Assembly (NCBI GenBank): GCA_020633055.1
Contig: JACKEJ010000005.1
Span: 434,001-498,000, forward strand
Direction: 5' to 3'
DNA length: 64,000 nt
Origin: Sandaracinaceae bacterium
GTDB lineage: Bacteria; Myxococcota_A; Polyangia; Polyangiales; Houyiibacteriaceae
Shown one piece after another: positions 1 through 7,316 of the stretch (positions are counted from its first letter, which is position 1; every line of letters begins with the position of its first letter). A program made the position numbers and the translations under genes. The notes under the pieces are model-generated. The model saw only the letters and a list, made by a program, of their open reading frames with translations, had not been told where the DNA came from and did not search any database.

Positions 1-120
1 ACACGCCACAACCTCGCGTACGTTCCACTCCTCGTGCCGGCGGATCCGCTCCCTCGAGCCCCTGGCGCGCTCACCACGACGCTCACTGCCTCTTCCCGAG
101 CGTCCCCCAAAGGTCTCTGC

Positions 121-1689
121 ATGGCGAACAACAGTCTGCTCATCAACGTGGACATCGGTGAAACGCGGGTCGCGCTCATCGAAGACGGGCTCCTGGGGGA
201 GCTGTATGTAGAGCGCAAACGCGACCGCTCGCCGGTCGGCAACATCTACCTGGGCAAGGTCACGCGCGTGCTGCCAGGGATGCAGGCCGCGTTCGTGGAC
301 GTGGGGTTGGACCGCGCCGCGTTCTTGCACGTCGAAGACCTCCTCCCGGCCACGGACCCCAGCGCCCGGACGTCCACGGACGAGGACGCGAGCGACCTGC
401 TGGACGCCGACGACGTGGAGGACAAGGGTGCCCAAGGAGCGGCGAAGAACCGCTCCACAAACAGCCAGCGCGTCTCCCGCAGCACGCCCATCCGCGAGGT
501 GGTCCGCGAAGGGCAGAACATCCTGGTGCAGGTCTCCAAGGGGCCCATCAGCACCAAGGGCGCGCGCGTCACGGCGCACGTCGCGCTGCCCGGGCGCTAT
601 GCGGTCTACATGCCCACCATCGACCACGTGGGCGTGTCCAAGCGCATCGGCAAAGACCAGGAGCGCAAGCGCCTCAAAGAGGTCATCGACGCCATCAAGC
701 CTCCCGAGGGAGGCGTCGTGGTGCGGACGCTCGCGGCGGGGCTCACCAAGAAGAAGCTCAAGTCGGACATCGGCTACCTCGTCAAGGTCTGGGAGAAGAC
801 CACCGAGAAGCAGAAGACCGTCAAGCGCGCGCCCACGCTGCTCTACGAAGAGCCGGACATCATCCTGCGCACCGCGCGTGACATGTTCACCGAAGAGATC
901 GGCGAGATCATCATCGACGATCCCAAGGAGTATCAGCGGCTCAAGGAGTTCCTCGAGCTGTTCCTCCCCGAGCGCGCCGGCGATGTGAAGCTCTACGAGG
1001 GGGACGACCCGCTGTTCGACGAGTTCGGCGTGGAAGAAGAGATCACGCGCGCGCTGTCGCGCAAGGTGCCGCTGCCCTCGGGCGGGTACTTGATCATCGA
1101 CCAGGCCGAGGCGTTGACCGCGATCGACGTGAACACAGGGCGCTTCACCGGCAAGGGCAAGGATGTCGCGGAGACCATCTTCCAGACCAACCTGGAGGCG
1201 GTGAACGAGATCGCCTACCAGCTGCGCTTCCGCAACATCGGCGGGATCATCGTGCTGGACTTCATCGACATGGAGAAGGCCGCGCACCGCGACAAGGTCT
1301 ACAAGGCGTTCCTGAAGGCGCTCAAGAAGGACAAGGCCAAGACCACCGCCGTGCGCATCAGCGAGCTGGGCTTGGTGGAGATGACGCGCAAGCGCACCCG
1401 CGAGTCGCTGGGGCGCACGCTCTACGAGCCGTGCTTCTTCTGCGATGGGACTGGTCAGCTCATGAGCAAGACCACCATCTGCCACGAGATCTTCCGGCAG
1501 ATGCGGCGCGAGAAAGACGCGCTCCCGGGCTACAAGATCACCATCAGCGCGCACCCGGCCGTCTGTGACCTGCTCGAGCGTGAAGAGAAGAAGGCCCTCG
1601 AAGAGGCTGCCAAGCGCCTGCAGCGCCGCATCGTGCTCCGGCCGCGTCGCGACTATCACCTCGAGCAGTTCGACCTCGCGGCAGACTGA
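121..1689 (+). CDS. rng: Ribonuclease E/G family endoribonuclease
   Basis: Single-strand-specific endoribonuclease for rRNA/mRNA processing in the cytoplasm. The 522-residue product starts with the family N-terminus (MANNSLLINV), carries an S1-type RNA-binding region at about 37-175 interrupted by a 40-residue acidic/Ser-Thr insert (83-122), and then the catalytic core. The two metal-binding Asp residues are visible as D336 (IDVNTG) and D380 (LDFIDM), followed by the Zn-link cysteines C438 and C441 (CFFC). There is no long C-terminal degradosome scaffold, so it is RNase G-like in length although the family cannot be subdivided safely here. The ATG at 121 is preferred over an upstream in-frame start because family homology begins there and AAAGG precedes it. 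It heads a co-directional run with a PilZ gene 60 bp downstream. Confidence 0.93.
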   Translation: MANNSLLINVDIGETRVALIEDGLLGELYVERKRDRSPVGNIYLGKVTRVLPGMQAAFVDVGLDRAAFLHVEDLLPATDPSARTSTDEDASDLLDADDVEDKGAQGAAKNRSTNSQRVSRSTPIREVVREGQNILVQVSKGPISTKGARVTAHVALPGRYAVYMPTIDHVGVSKRIGKDQERKRLKEVIDAIKPPEGGVVVRTLAAGLTKKKLKSDIGYLVKVWEKTTEKQKTVKRAPTLLYEEPDIILRTARDMFTEEIGEIIIDDPKEYQRLKEFLELFLPERAGDVKLYEGDDPLFDEFGVEEEITRALSRKVPLPSGGYLIIDQAEALTAIDVNTGRFTGKGKDVAETIFQTNLEAVNEIAYQLRFRNIGGIIVLDFIDMEKAAHRDKVYKAFLKALKKDKAKTTAVRISELGLVEMTRKRTRESLGRTLYEPCFFCDGTGQLMSKTTICHEIFRQMRREKDALPGYKITISAHPAVCDLLEREEKKALEEAAKRLQRRIVLRPRRDYHLEQFDLAAD

Positions 1690-1749
1690 CGCTGCGCGCT
1701 GACGGACGAGCCAATTGACGATGCGCGTGAGATCTCCGAGCCTACCGAC

Positions 1750-2175
1750 GTGAGCCAGACCAGCCCTCCCCCTCCCCCGGCCGGGGCCGATGAAGACGAC
1801 GCCGCCAGGCGCGCGCAGCGCGTCACCATCAACAAGGAGTTCGAGTCGTTCGACGCGTTCGTGCACGAGTACGTGACCAACATCTCGCGCACGGGCGCGT
1901 TCGTGAAGTCTCACAACCCGCTGGCGATCGGCACGCTGGTGGACCTGCGCTTCACGGTGTTCATGGACGACGTGGAGACCATTCATGGCGTCGGCGAGGT
2001 GGTGCGCGTGCAAGACGACCCGCCGGGCATGGGCGTCGTCTTTCGAGAGCTCAGCCAATACTCGCAGCAGCTGATCGGCCGCCTCCTCACGCTGCCGCGT
2101 GCCATGCCCGAGGCCCCGCCCAGCGCATCGTCCCGCAGCACGCCTCCCCCTGCCAGCGGCGGGTCCGAGACATGA
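1750..2175 (+). CDS. PilZ domain protein
   Basis: Small (141 aa) cytoplasmic PilZ protein, a probable c-di-GMP receptor or PilZ-like adaptor. After a Pro-rich N-terminus (SQTSPPPPP) it shows an RRAQR segment and NISRTG, matching the RxxxR and D/NxSxxG ligand-binding motifs of PilZ domains; the rest has the beta-barrel pattern ending in GMGVVFREL. This resembles the PilZ paralogue family expanded in Myxococcus-type bacteria. The start is a GTG. The stop overlaps the next start (ATGA at 2172), which implies translational coupling with the J-domain-like protein. The C-terminus is a Pro/Ser-rich tail. Whether c-di-GMP is really bound is inferred from the motif only. Confidence 0.85.
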   Translation: MSQTSPPPPPAGADEDDAARRAQRVTINKEFESFDAFVHEYVTNISRTGAFVKSHNPLAIGTLVDLRFTVFMDDVETIHGVGEVVRVQDDPPGMGVVFRELSQYSQQLIGRLLTLPRAMPEAPPSASSRSTPPPASGGSET

Positions 2176-2597
2176 GCGACAAGGGAACCGGGGCAGGCCC
2201 ATCGCTGACGGTCGGCGGTCGACGGGTCGCCCAGCTCAGCGACGCCGAGCTGGAGGCCGAGGCCACGCTTCGACGGAACGCCCGCGCGCGCGCCCCCCAG
2301 CTGCAGGCTGGGCGTACGCCCGCGCCATTGACGCAACCGCGACCAGCCGACCGCCCCGCACCGGTCGGCAAGCTGCTGGTACGTCGAGAGCTGGAACAGT
2401 ACCTCGCGAACCTCGAGCTCCAGCCTGGCGCCACGCTCGACGCCATCCGCGAGCAGTACTTTCGGCTGCGCGAGCGCTACGACCCCAGGAAGCAGGCCAG
2501 TGACGACAAGCGACAGGTCGCCCAGGCGCTGGTGGACCGCCTCATGAGTGCGTACGAGGCGCTCAGCGCGCACTACGAAGCCAAGGGCGAGATCTGA
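2172..2597 (+). CDS. Hypothetical protein with J-domain-like C-terminus
   Basis: A 141-residue soluble protein that I do not recognise by name. The first 60 residues are low-complexity Ala/Arg/Pro. The C-terminal 65 residues have the helical pattern of a degenerate J-domain (LELQPGATLDAIREQYFRLR, then a basic YDPRKQASDDKR loop and a helix ending YEALSAHYE), but the diagnostic HPD tripeptide is absent, with YDP in its place. If the fold is right it would be a J-like scaffold rather than a DnaK activator. Its start overlaps the stop of the PilZ gene by ATGA, so both are probably made together; a kinase gene follows 131 bp downstream on the same strand. Confidence 0.7.
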   Translation: MSDKGTGAGPSLTVGGRRVAQLSDAELEAEATLRRNARARAPQLQAGRTPAPLTQPRPADRPAPVGKLLVRRELEQYLANLELQPGATLDAIREQYFRLRERYDPRKQASDDKRQVAQALVDRLMSAYEALSAHYEAKGEI

Positions 2598-2728
2598 CGA
2601 GCGCCAGCGGCCAGTGGGAGTCCACGGACGAGACCCTTTCCGCCCGAGGTGGATGGAGGGCCCGCCGCTGCGAGGCGTGAGGAGCAAGTTCGACACGCGC
2701 CGGTCACGTCTGGCAGTATGTCAGCGAG

Positions 2729-3733
2729 ATGGTCGGGGTCGACGACGACGATGACGTGCACGATGTGCCGGAGAGCGACGATGTGCCCGCGTGGGGCATG
2801 CGGCGCCCCACTCCAGCGCTCGGGCTCGCGTTCGGCAACCTCGAGGGGCACTCGTCGCCAGCCTACCGCCAAGCCGCCGGGCGCTTGGGCGAGGTGCTGG
2901 GCCAACGCTACGAGTTGGTGAGCGTGCTGGGCACGGGCACCGCAGGCTCGGTGTTCCAAGCGCGTGACCGGCGCACGGGCGCCGCCGTCGCCCTCAAGGT
3001 CATGCACGAGAAGCTGAAGGCGTCCGCCCACGACCGCCTCCGCTTCGAGCGCGAGGTCACAGCCGCTTCGACCGTCCACCACCCCAACATCGTGCGCATG
3101 CTCGACCGAGGGCTCGAACCCGACGGGACTCCCTACCAGGTGCTGGAGCTGCTCGAGGGGCGCGCCCTCGACGCCGTCGGAGAGAAGGGCCCCATGGCGT
3201 TCGCTCCGGCGGTGGACATCACCCGGCAGCTGCTCGCAGCCCTCTCCGCGGTCCACCTGCACGGCTACGTGCACAGAGACGTGAAGCCCGACAACATCTT
3301 CCTGACGAAGGGTCACGACGGCTGCTTGCAGGTGAAGCTGATCGACTTCGGCATCGCGCGGCTGCTCGAAGACGGGAAGGCTGGCAACATCACGGACGAC
3401 GACATGGTGCTCGGGTCGCCGTCGTTCATGAGCCCCGAGCAGATCCACAGCGACCACCCCGTGTCCCCGGCGACCGACGTGTGGCAGACGGGCGCGGTCC
3501 TGTTCTACATGCTCACGGGCCGCCCTCCGTTTCAGGACACCAACCTCAGCACGTTGCTGGTGCGCATCGCGCGCGAGCCGGCGCCGCCGATCACCACGTT
3601 CCGACCGGACTGCCCCTACCCGCTGAGCGTCGTGGTGACTGGCGCGCTGCGCCGCAACCCAGAGCACCGCTACCCCGACGCGCACCACATGTCCGTCGCG
3701 CTGCACAAGGCCGCGAAGGACCTCAACGTGTGA
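2729..3733 (+). CDS. Hanks-type serine/threonine protein kinase
   Basis: Cytosolic eukaryotic-like kinase of 334 aa. An acidic N-terminal lead (VDDDDDVHDVPESDD) precedes the catalytic domain, about residues 60-330. Seen: glycine loop GTGTAG, catalytic Lys K90 (VALK), HRDVKPDN with D184, DFG at 206-208 and a GSPSFMSPEQ activation segment. All residues needed for phosphotransfer are present. There is no transmembrane helix or PASTA/TPR tail, so it is a soluble kinase with no visible sensor domain. Its 3' end overlaps the convergent pyrophosphatase-like gene by 11 bp (3723-3733). Substrates cannot be predicted from sequence; the upstream PilZ and J-like genes are the nearest candidates by context only. 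Confidence 0.92.
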   Translation: MVGVDDDDDVHDVPESDDVPAWGMRRPTPALGLAFGNLEGHSSPAYRQAAGRLGEVLGQRYELVSVLGTGTAGSVFQARDRRTGAAVALKVMHEKLKASAHDRLRFEREVTAASTVHHPNIVRMLDRGLEPDGTPYQVLELLEGRALDAVGEKGPMAFAPAVDITRQLLAALSAVHLHGYVHRDVKPDNIFLTKGHDGCLQVKLIDFGIARLLEDGKAGNITDDDMVLGSPSFMSPEQIHSDHPVSPATDVWQTGAVLFYMLTGRPPFQDTNLSTLLVRIAREPAPPITTFRPDCPYPLSVVVTGALRRNPEHRYPDAHHMSVALHKAAKDLNV

Positions 3734-4151
3734 GGGGAGCTGCGGGCTCGGGGAGTCGCTCGAAGCCGAGAAAGCCCGTCGCCCCCCGCTCCCCACGTAG
3801 ACGGTCTCGCACCCGCTTCACCACGCCGTAGAAGCGGAAGAAGGCCACCAACGCGCGCTCCTGCGCCACGCTCACGGGCGCAGCGGAGCACACCCACTTG
3901 TCGTCGGGCACCCCCTCGTCGACGAAGCGCACGTTGGCGCGCACGGGGCGCTCGTGGACCGTCCCTCGTGGACCGCCACGCCCGAGGAGGAGAGCGTCCT
4001 GAGCGTCGCCGTCCAGGCCCTGGACATCGACCACGGAGCCGTAGTGGAAGGGGCACGGGAGTGGGCTGACGAACTCGATGCGGCCGTCCGCCGCGCGCTT
4101 GGTGAACGACCCGCGCGGCACTTCGATGCGGACGCGGACGACTCGCGGCAT
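3723..4151 (-). CDS. Small inorganic-pyrophosphatase-like protein
   Basis: A 142-aa protein resembling soluble family I inorganic pyrophosphatases, which hydrolyse PPi to phosphate in the cytosol. It retains the family hallmarks EVPRGSFTKR near the start, SPLPCPFHYGSV, the metal-binding DGDAQDALLLG (family DGDPLDxxV, here with Ala-Gln for Pro-Leu) and VRFVDEGVPDDKWV. It is about 30 residues shorter than typical bacterial PPases. The ATG at 4151 is chosen because similarity starts immediately after it; longer starts add only Gly/Arg-rich sequence. It lies 61 bp downstream of the phosphopantetheinyl transferase on the same strand and overlaps the kinase 3' end convergently. The altered DxDPxD motif means catalytic activity is likely but not certain. 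Confidence 0.75.
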   Translation of the reverse strand: MPRVVRVRIEVPRGSFTKRAADGRIEFVSPLPCPFHYGSVVDVQGLDGDAQDALLLGRGGPRGTVHERPVRANVRFVDEGVPDDKWVCSAAPVSVAQERALVAFFRFYGVVKRVRDRLRGERGATGFLGFERLPEPAAPLTR

Positions 4152-4212
4152 GGGGTCGCTCGCTCGGCCGCAGCCCGGACCGCCCCGGCCGCTCGCGCCG
4201 CGCCCGGTGCGC

Positions 4213-5001
4213 TCAGCGCCCACGGGAGTCCCGCAGGAGCTCGGCGCCCGTCATGACGTACCCGGCCGCGCGCACGAAGCGCCCTTCGATGGCGTCGCCC
4301 GTCCTGAACTCACCCGCGTCGCGCAAGAAGATGGCGCGAAACGTGCCGTCCTCGGGGAGCTCCGAGAGGCCCGGGGGGAGCTCGATGCGCATCCCGTGAA
4401 ACCCGTAGAAGGTTCGGGAGACCGTGTACTGGCACTTGTACGCGCACTCCTTCGCGCTGAAAATGAGCTTCCCGAACAGCCCGCGGAGCGGCTCGGGATG
4501 GAGCTCCAGCTCCCGCTGTTCATCAGGCGTGAGGACGCTGCTGAAGAGCTGTGCCTTGAGGGGCGTGTCGGGCTCCACGTCGATGCCGAGGGCTGCGTGG
4601 GTCTCGGCGCGTGCGAGGGCCGCCGCGCCCCACCACTGGGTGTGCGTGATGGTCCCCACGAGGCCATCCGGGAACGTTGGCGCGCGGTCCTCCCCCGCCA
4701 ACACGGGCCCCAGCGGCTCGCCGAGCGCGCGCATCGCGTCTCGCGCACACACACGACCGGCAGTGTACTGGAGTCGGCGGCTCTCGATCGCGCGCGCGAT
4801 GGCCGTACGCTCCTCTGCGAGCAGCCCGCGGTCGGGGTCGACGGTGCGGGGGTCCAGCTCGCACACCGCCACGCCATCTCCGAAGAGCCGTGTCGCCAGA
4901 CCGCGGGGCACGAAGGTGGGGTCGGACGGGAGCACGCGGAGTGGGCTACCCCGAGCCGGGAGTGTCGGCAACACGAGCGAGACGATGCGCCAGAGCGGCA
5001 A
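4213..5001 (-). CDS. 4'-phosphopantetheinyl transferase, EntD/Sfp type
   Basis: Transfers the phosphopantetheine arm of CoA to a carrier-protein serine, activating fatty-acid, polyketide or non-ribosomal peptide synthases. The 262-aa product has the EntD-like N-terminal block (RLQYTAGRVCARDAMRALG), the Mg/CoA-binding GIDVEPD, and FSAKECAYK, the hallmark of the family. An ITHTQWWGAA segment corresponds to the conserved GSITH region. The open frame begins at a TTG with no good ribosome site; in-frame GTGs at 4974 and 4935 are alternatives, and EntD homology starts about 30 residues in. No synthase cluster lies in the window, so its carrier-protein partner is elsewhere. The pyrophosphatase-like gene follows on the same strand. 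Confidence 0.88.
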   Translation of the reverse strand: MPLWRIVSLVLPTLPARGSPLRVLPSDPTFVPRGLATRLFGDGVAVCELDPRTVDPDRGLLAEERTAIARAIESRRLQYTAGRVCARDAMRALGEPLGPVLAGEDRAPTFPDGLVGTITHTQWWGAAALARAETHAALGIDVEPDTPLKAQLFSSVLTPDEQRELELHPEPLRGLFGKLIFSAKECAYKCQYTVSRTFYGFHGMRIELPPGLSELPEDGTFRAIFLRDAGEFRTGDAIEGRFVRAAGYVMTGAELLRDSRGR

Positions 5002-5107
5002 TCCGTGCTTGACGCACGTCCCGTTGAATCAGAGCCTCCCGGCTGCGTCCAAGACCGCACCGCGCGCTGGGCCCGCGCGCGCAGTAGACCCCTCGGAGAT
5101 CTCGCTC

Positions 5108-5782
5108 ATGACCTTTCGTCGCGCTCCCCTCGCCCTGTCTCTGTTGCTTGCGGCCACCAGCGCCCTGCTGGGCGGGTGCTTTCGCCACGCCGAGGTGATC
5201 ACCACCATCGGCAACCCGTTCGTCGCGGGAGGCGTGATGCCGAACGACGTGCAGCACCTGCACGCGTCCACCGAGAACCAACGGCGCATTCCTGCGGGGT
5301 CGCTCACGGACCAGGCCTCGCTGACACGCATGGACGAGAGCGCGGCCTGCTTCCACGTCGAGCTGCGCGCGATCGACGAGGGTAACGGACAGACCTGGAC
5401 CGACCTCCGCAACTGGAACGTCAGCCTCCTGGTGGACAACGTCGAGATGGTGGACCCCAACATCGAGCTCCACCCGCCCCAGCATGCACAGTACCAGGGT
5501 GTGTCGCTGCAGACGGTCGTGGTCGGAGAGCGCCGGGTGTGCGTGGACGAGCGCGGCCGCGAGCGACCCGCGAACACGGTGACGCAGGCCAATCCCTGCG
5601 GACGCTGGGAGTCGCGCCCCATCACCGAGTCGCGCTGGCTGCCCGCCATCGTGACGGTCACGACGGCCGCGGGCGAGGTGTGCTTCCAGAACCAGGGCTA
5701 CCTGACGGCCAACAGCACGCAGGTCACGCTGAAGATGGAGCGCGCGCGCCGACGCCTGGACTTCACGTGGGAGTTCCGCTGA
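5108..5782 (+). CDS. Hypothetical lipoprotein
   Basis: A 224-aa envelope lipoprotein of unknown role. It begins with a signal peptide (MTFRRAPLALSLLLAATSA) and lipobox LLGGC, so Cys26 is the likely lipidated residue. The mature part has several Cys (AACFH, RVCVDE, NPCGRW, EVCFQN) that could form disulfides, and a beta-rich composition ending in FTWEFR. The ATG at 5108 is chosen over the long upstream open frame because it opens the signal peptide and has GGAGA about 8 nt before it. It is convergent with the YdcF-like gene 25 bp downstream. No family was recognised. Confidence 0.8.
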   Translation: MTFRRAPLALSLLLAATSALLGGCFRHAEVITTIGNPFVAGGVMPNDVQHLHASTENQRRIPAGSLTDQASLTRMDESAACFHVELRAIDEGNGQTWTDLRNWNVSLLVDNVEMVDPNIELHPPQHAQYQGVSLQTVVVGERRVCVDERGRERPANTVTQANPCGRWESRPITESRWLPAIVTVTTAAGEVCFQNQGYLTANSTQVTLKMERARRRLDFTWEFR

Positions 5783-5807
5783 GCGCGGTGCCCGCGGCGA
5801 TCGGCGC

Positions 5808-6515
5808 TCAGAGGTCGCCGCGGAGCCCATAGATGAGCACCGCGAACAGTTCGCGGGGGACGGCCCTGGCCAGCGCTTCCTCGGCGAGCGGCACGCCGGC
5901 GGCCTCGACCCGCGCGAAGCTCCGGGCGAACACGCGCCGTGCGCGGAAGACATGGTAGGCGTCGGTCACGACCAGCACGCGCGCATCACGCCCCAGGATA
6001 CGTGCAGCCTGCTCCGCGTTCTCCCGAGTGGACGTGGAGCGCTCTTCGAGGAGGACCGCCCCCGCCGGCAATCCGTGGGCGACCGCGTACGCCGCCGCCA
6101 CCGACGCCTCGCTCTCGCCGTGCTGCCCCACGCCGCCGGTGAACAGCACGCGCGGGGCCAGCCCTTGCCCGTGGAGGTCCGTCGCCAGCGCCGCTCGTCG
6201 AGCGAGCGCGCGGCTGGGTTGGCCGCTGGGGAGCACGCGACAGCCGGCCACGACGATGGCGTCATAGGGCCCTGCGGGCGGCGGCTCGAGACCGCGGCCG
6301 ATCAGCCAGGTCGTGAGGGCGCTCAGGACGAACATGGCTGTGAGAGTACGCGCGAGCGCGTGTCGGGCCAACGGAAGCTCCGAGAGACGCGCCCAGGCGA
6401 CCACGTAGACGCTCTCGGCGAGGATGACCGCAAAGAAGCAGGCGCGGGCAGCGCGGCGGGCGAGGTTGGTGGCGAGGGACACCAGACGAGCCTCGCCCAC
6501 GCACATCGCGGGCAT
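5808..6515 (-). CDS. YdcF/SanA-like membrane protein (DUF218)
   Basis: Inner-membrane protein of the DUF218 family, to which E. coli YdcF, ElyC and SanA belong; members influence envelope integrity. About 235 aa with two N-terminal hydrophobic segments (around ACFFAVILAESVYVVAW and LTAMFVLSALTTWLIG). The DUF218 core follows: PYDAIVVAGCRV, LFTGGVGQ, the Glu-rich EERSTSTRENAEQ and VVTDAYHVFRARRVF, all diagnostic of the family. The start is uncertain: ATGs at 6515 and 6506 both fit and neither has a strong ribosome site. It is divergent from a lytic transglycosylase 95 bp away, so an envelope role is plausible by context. Confidence 0.85.
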   Translation of the reverse strand: MPAMCVGEARLVSLATNLARRAARACFFAVILAESVYVVAWARLSELPLARHALARTLTAMFVLSALTTWLIGRGLEPPPAGPYDAIVVAGCRVLPSGQPSRALARRAALATDLHGQGLAPRVLFTGGVGQHGESEASVAAAYAVAHGLPAGAVLLEERSTSTRENAEQAARILGRDARVLVVTDAYHVFRARRVFARSFARVEAAGVPLAEEALARAVPRELFAVLIYGLRGDL

Positions 6516-6610
6516 GGGACGGCGATGAGGAGAAACGCGGGCGCGCTCGTGGCGATTTCGTGGCGTGCCGGTTTTTGTCAGCGTGACGATCTCCCGATAA
6601 GCTTGCGCTG

Positions 6611-7294
6611 ATGTCCACCGCTCGTCTGACGTTGGCGACCTTGGCGGCGCTGTGCCTGCCGGCTCTCGTGGCCCCGGGCGACGCGCGCGCGGACATCTAC
6701 GAGTGTCGACGGGCGGATGGTACGACCCACTACACCAACTCGCCTGGGGGCGAGCGCAACTGCCGCGTGGTGGTGCGGGGAAGTGATCGCCCACGCGCGA
6801 CGGCGCCCGACCGACCCGCGATGGACGGCGCTGCCGCGTTCCAGCGCCCCGCGAACGCCAACGAACGCTCCAGCGATCCTGCCCGCTACACGCGCTACGA
6901 CGCGCACATCCGAGAAGCCAGTCAGCTGTACCAGCTGCCCGAGGCGTTCGTGCGCGCGGTCGTTCGTGTGGAGTCGGACTTCAACCCCAACGTGGTCTCG
7001 AACGCGGGGGCGATGGGCCTGATGCAGCTCATGCCGAGTACGGCGCGCAGCATGGGGGTGCGGGACCCGTTCGACCCCAGACAGAACATCCTGGGTGGCA
7101 CCCGCTACCTGCGCGTGCTGGCGAACTCGTTCAACGGGGACCTGGTGCTGACCGTCGCTGCGTACAACGCAGGGGGCGGCGCCGTGACGCGCTACCGCGG
7201 GGTGCCCCCCTATGCCGAGACGCGCCGCTACGTGCAGCGTGTGCTCCGCCACTACTACGCGTACCGTTCGGGTCGCGTCGAAGCGCGGCGCTGA
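6611..7294 (+). CDS. Lytic transglycosylase (Slt70-like) with N-terminal DUF4124-like region
   Basis: Periplasmic murein lytic transglycosylase that cleaves the MurNAc-GlcNAc bond. The 227-aa product has a signal peptide ending at about APGDARA, then a short DUF4124-like module (IYECRRADGTTHYTNSP), a disordered linker, and the SLT domain from about residue 95. The catalytic Glu is E121 in VRVESDFNP, followed by SNAGAMGLMQLMPSTA and YNAGGGAV, the three classic family motifs. Start is the ATG opening the signal peptide; no strong ribosome site is visible. The gene is convergent with the hydrolase/synthetase fusion 22 bp downstream and divergent from the YdcF-like gene. Confidence 0.93.
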   Translation: MSTARLTLATLAALCLPALVAPGDARADIYECRRADGTTHYTNSPGGERNCRVVVRGSDRPRATAPDRPAMDGAAAFQRPANANERSSDPARYTRYDAHIREASQLYQLPEAFVRAVVRVESDFNPNVVSNAGAMGLMQLMPSTARSMGVRDPFDPRQNILGGTRYLRVLANSFNGDLVLTVAAYNAGGGAVTRYRGVPPYAETRRYVQRVLRHYYAYRSGRVEARR

Positions 7295-7316
7295 CCCGTG
7301 AACGCGCTCTCCGTGG

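Noticed and set aside
1..120. Upstream in-frame extension of the RNase E/G gene from 34
   Set aside because: The RNase family N-terminus begins at 121 with a ribosome site; the added residues are Pro/Ser-rich and unlike the family.
6575..6602. TTGTCA ... GATAAG pair upstream of the lytic transglycosylase
   Set aside because: Spacing of 15 bp and a start codon only about 10 nt beyond the -10 make a promoter here unlikely.
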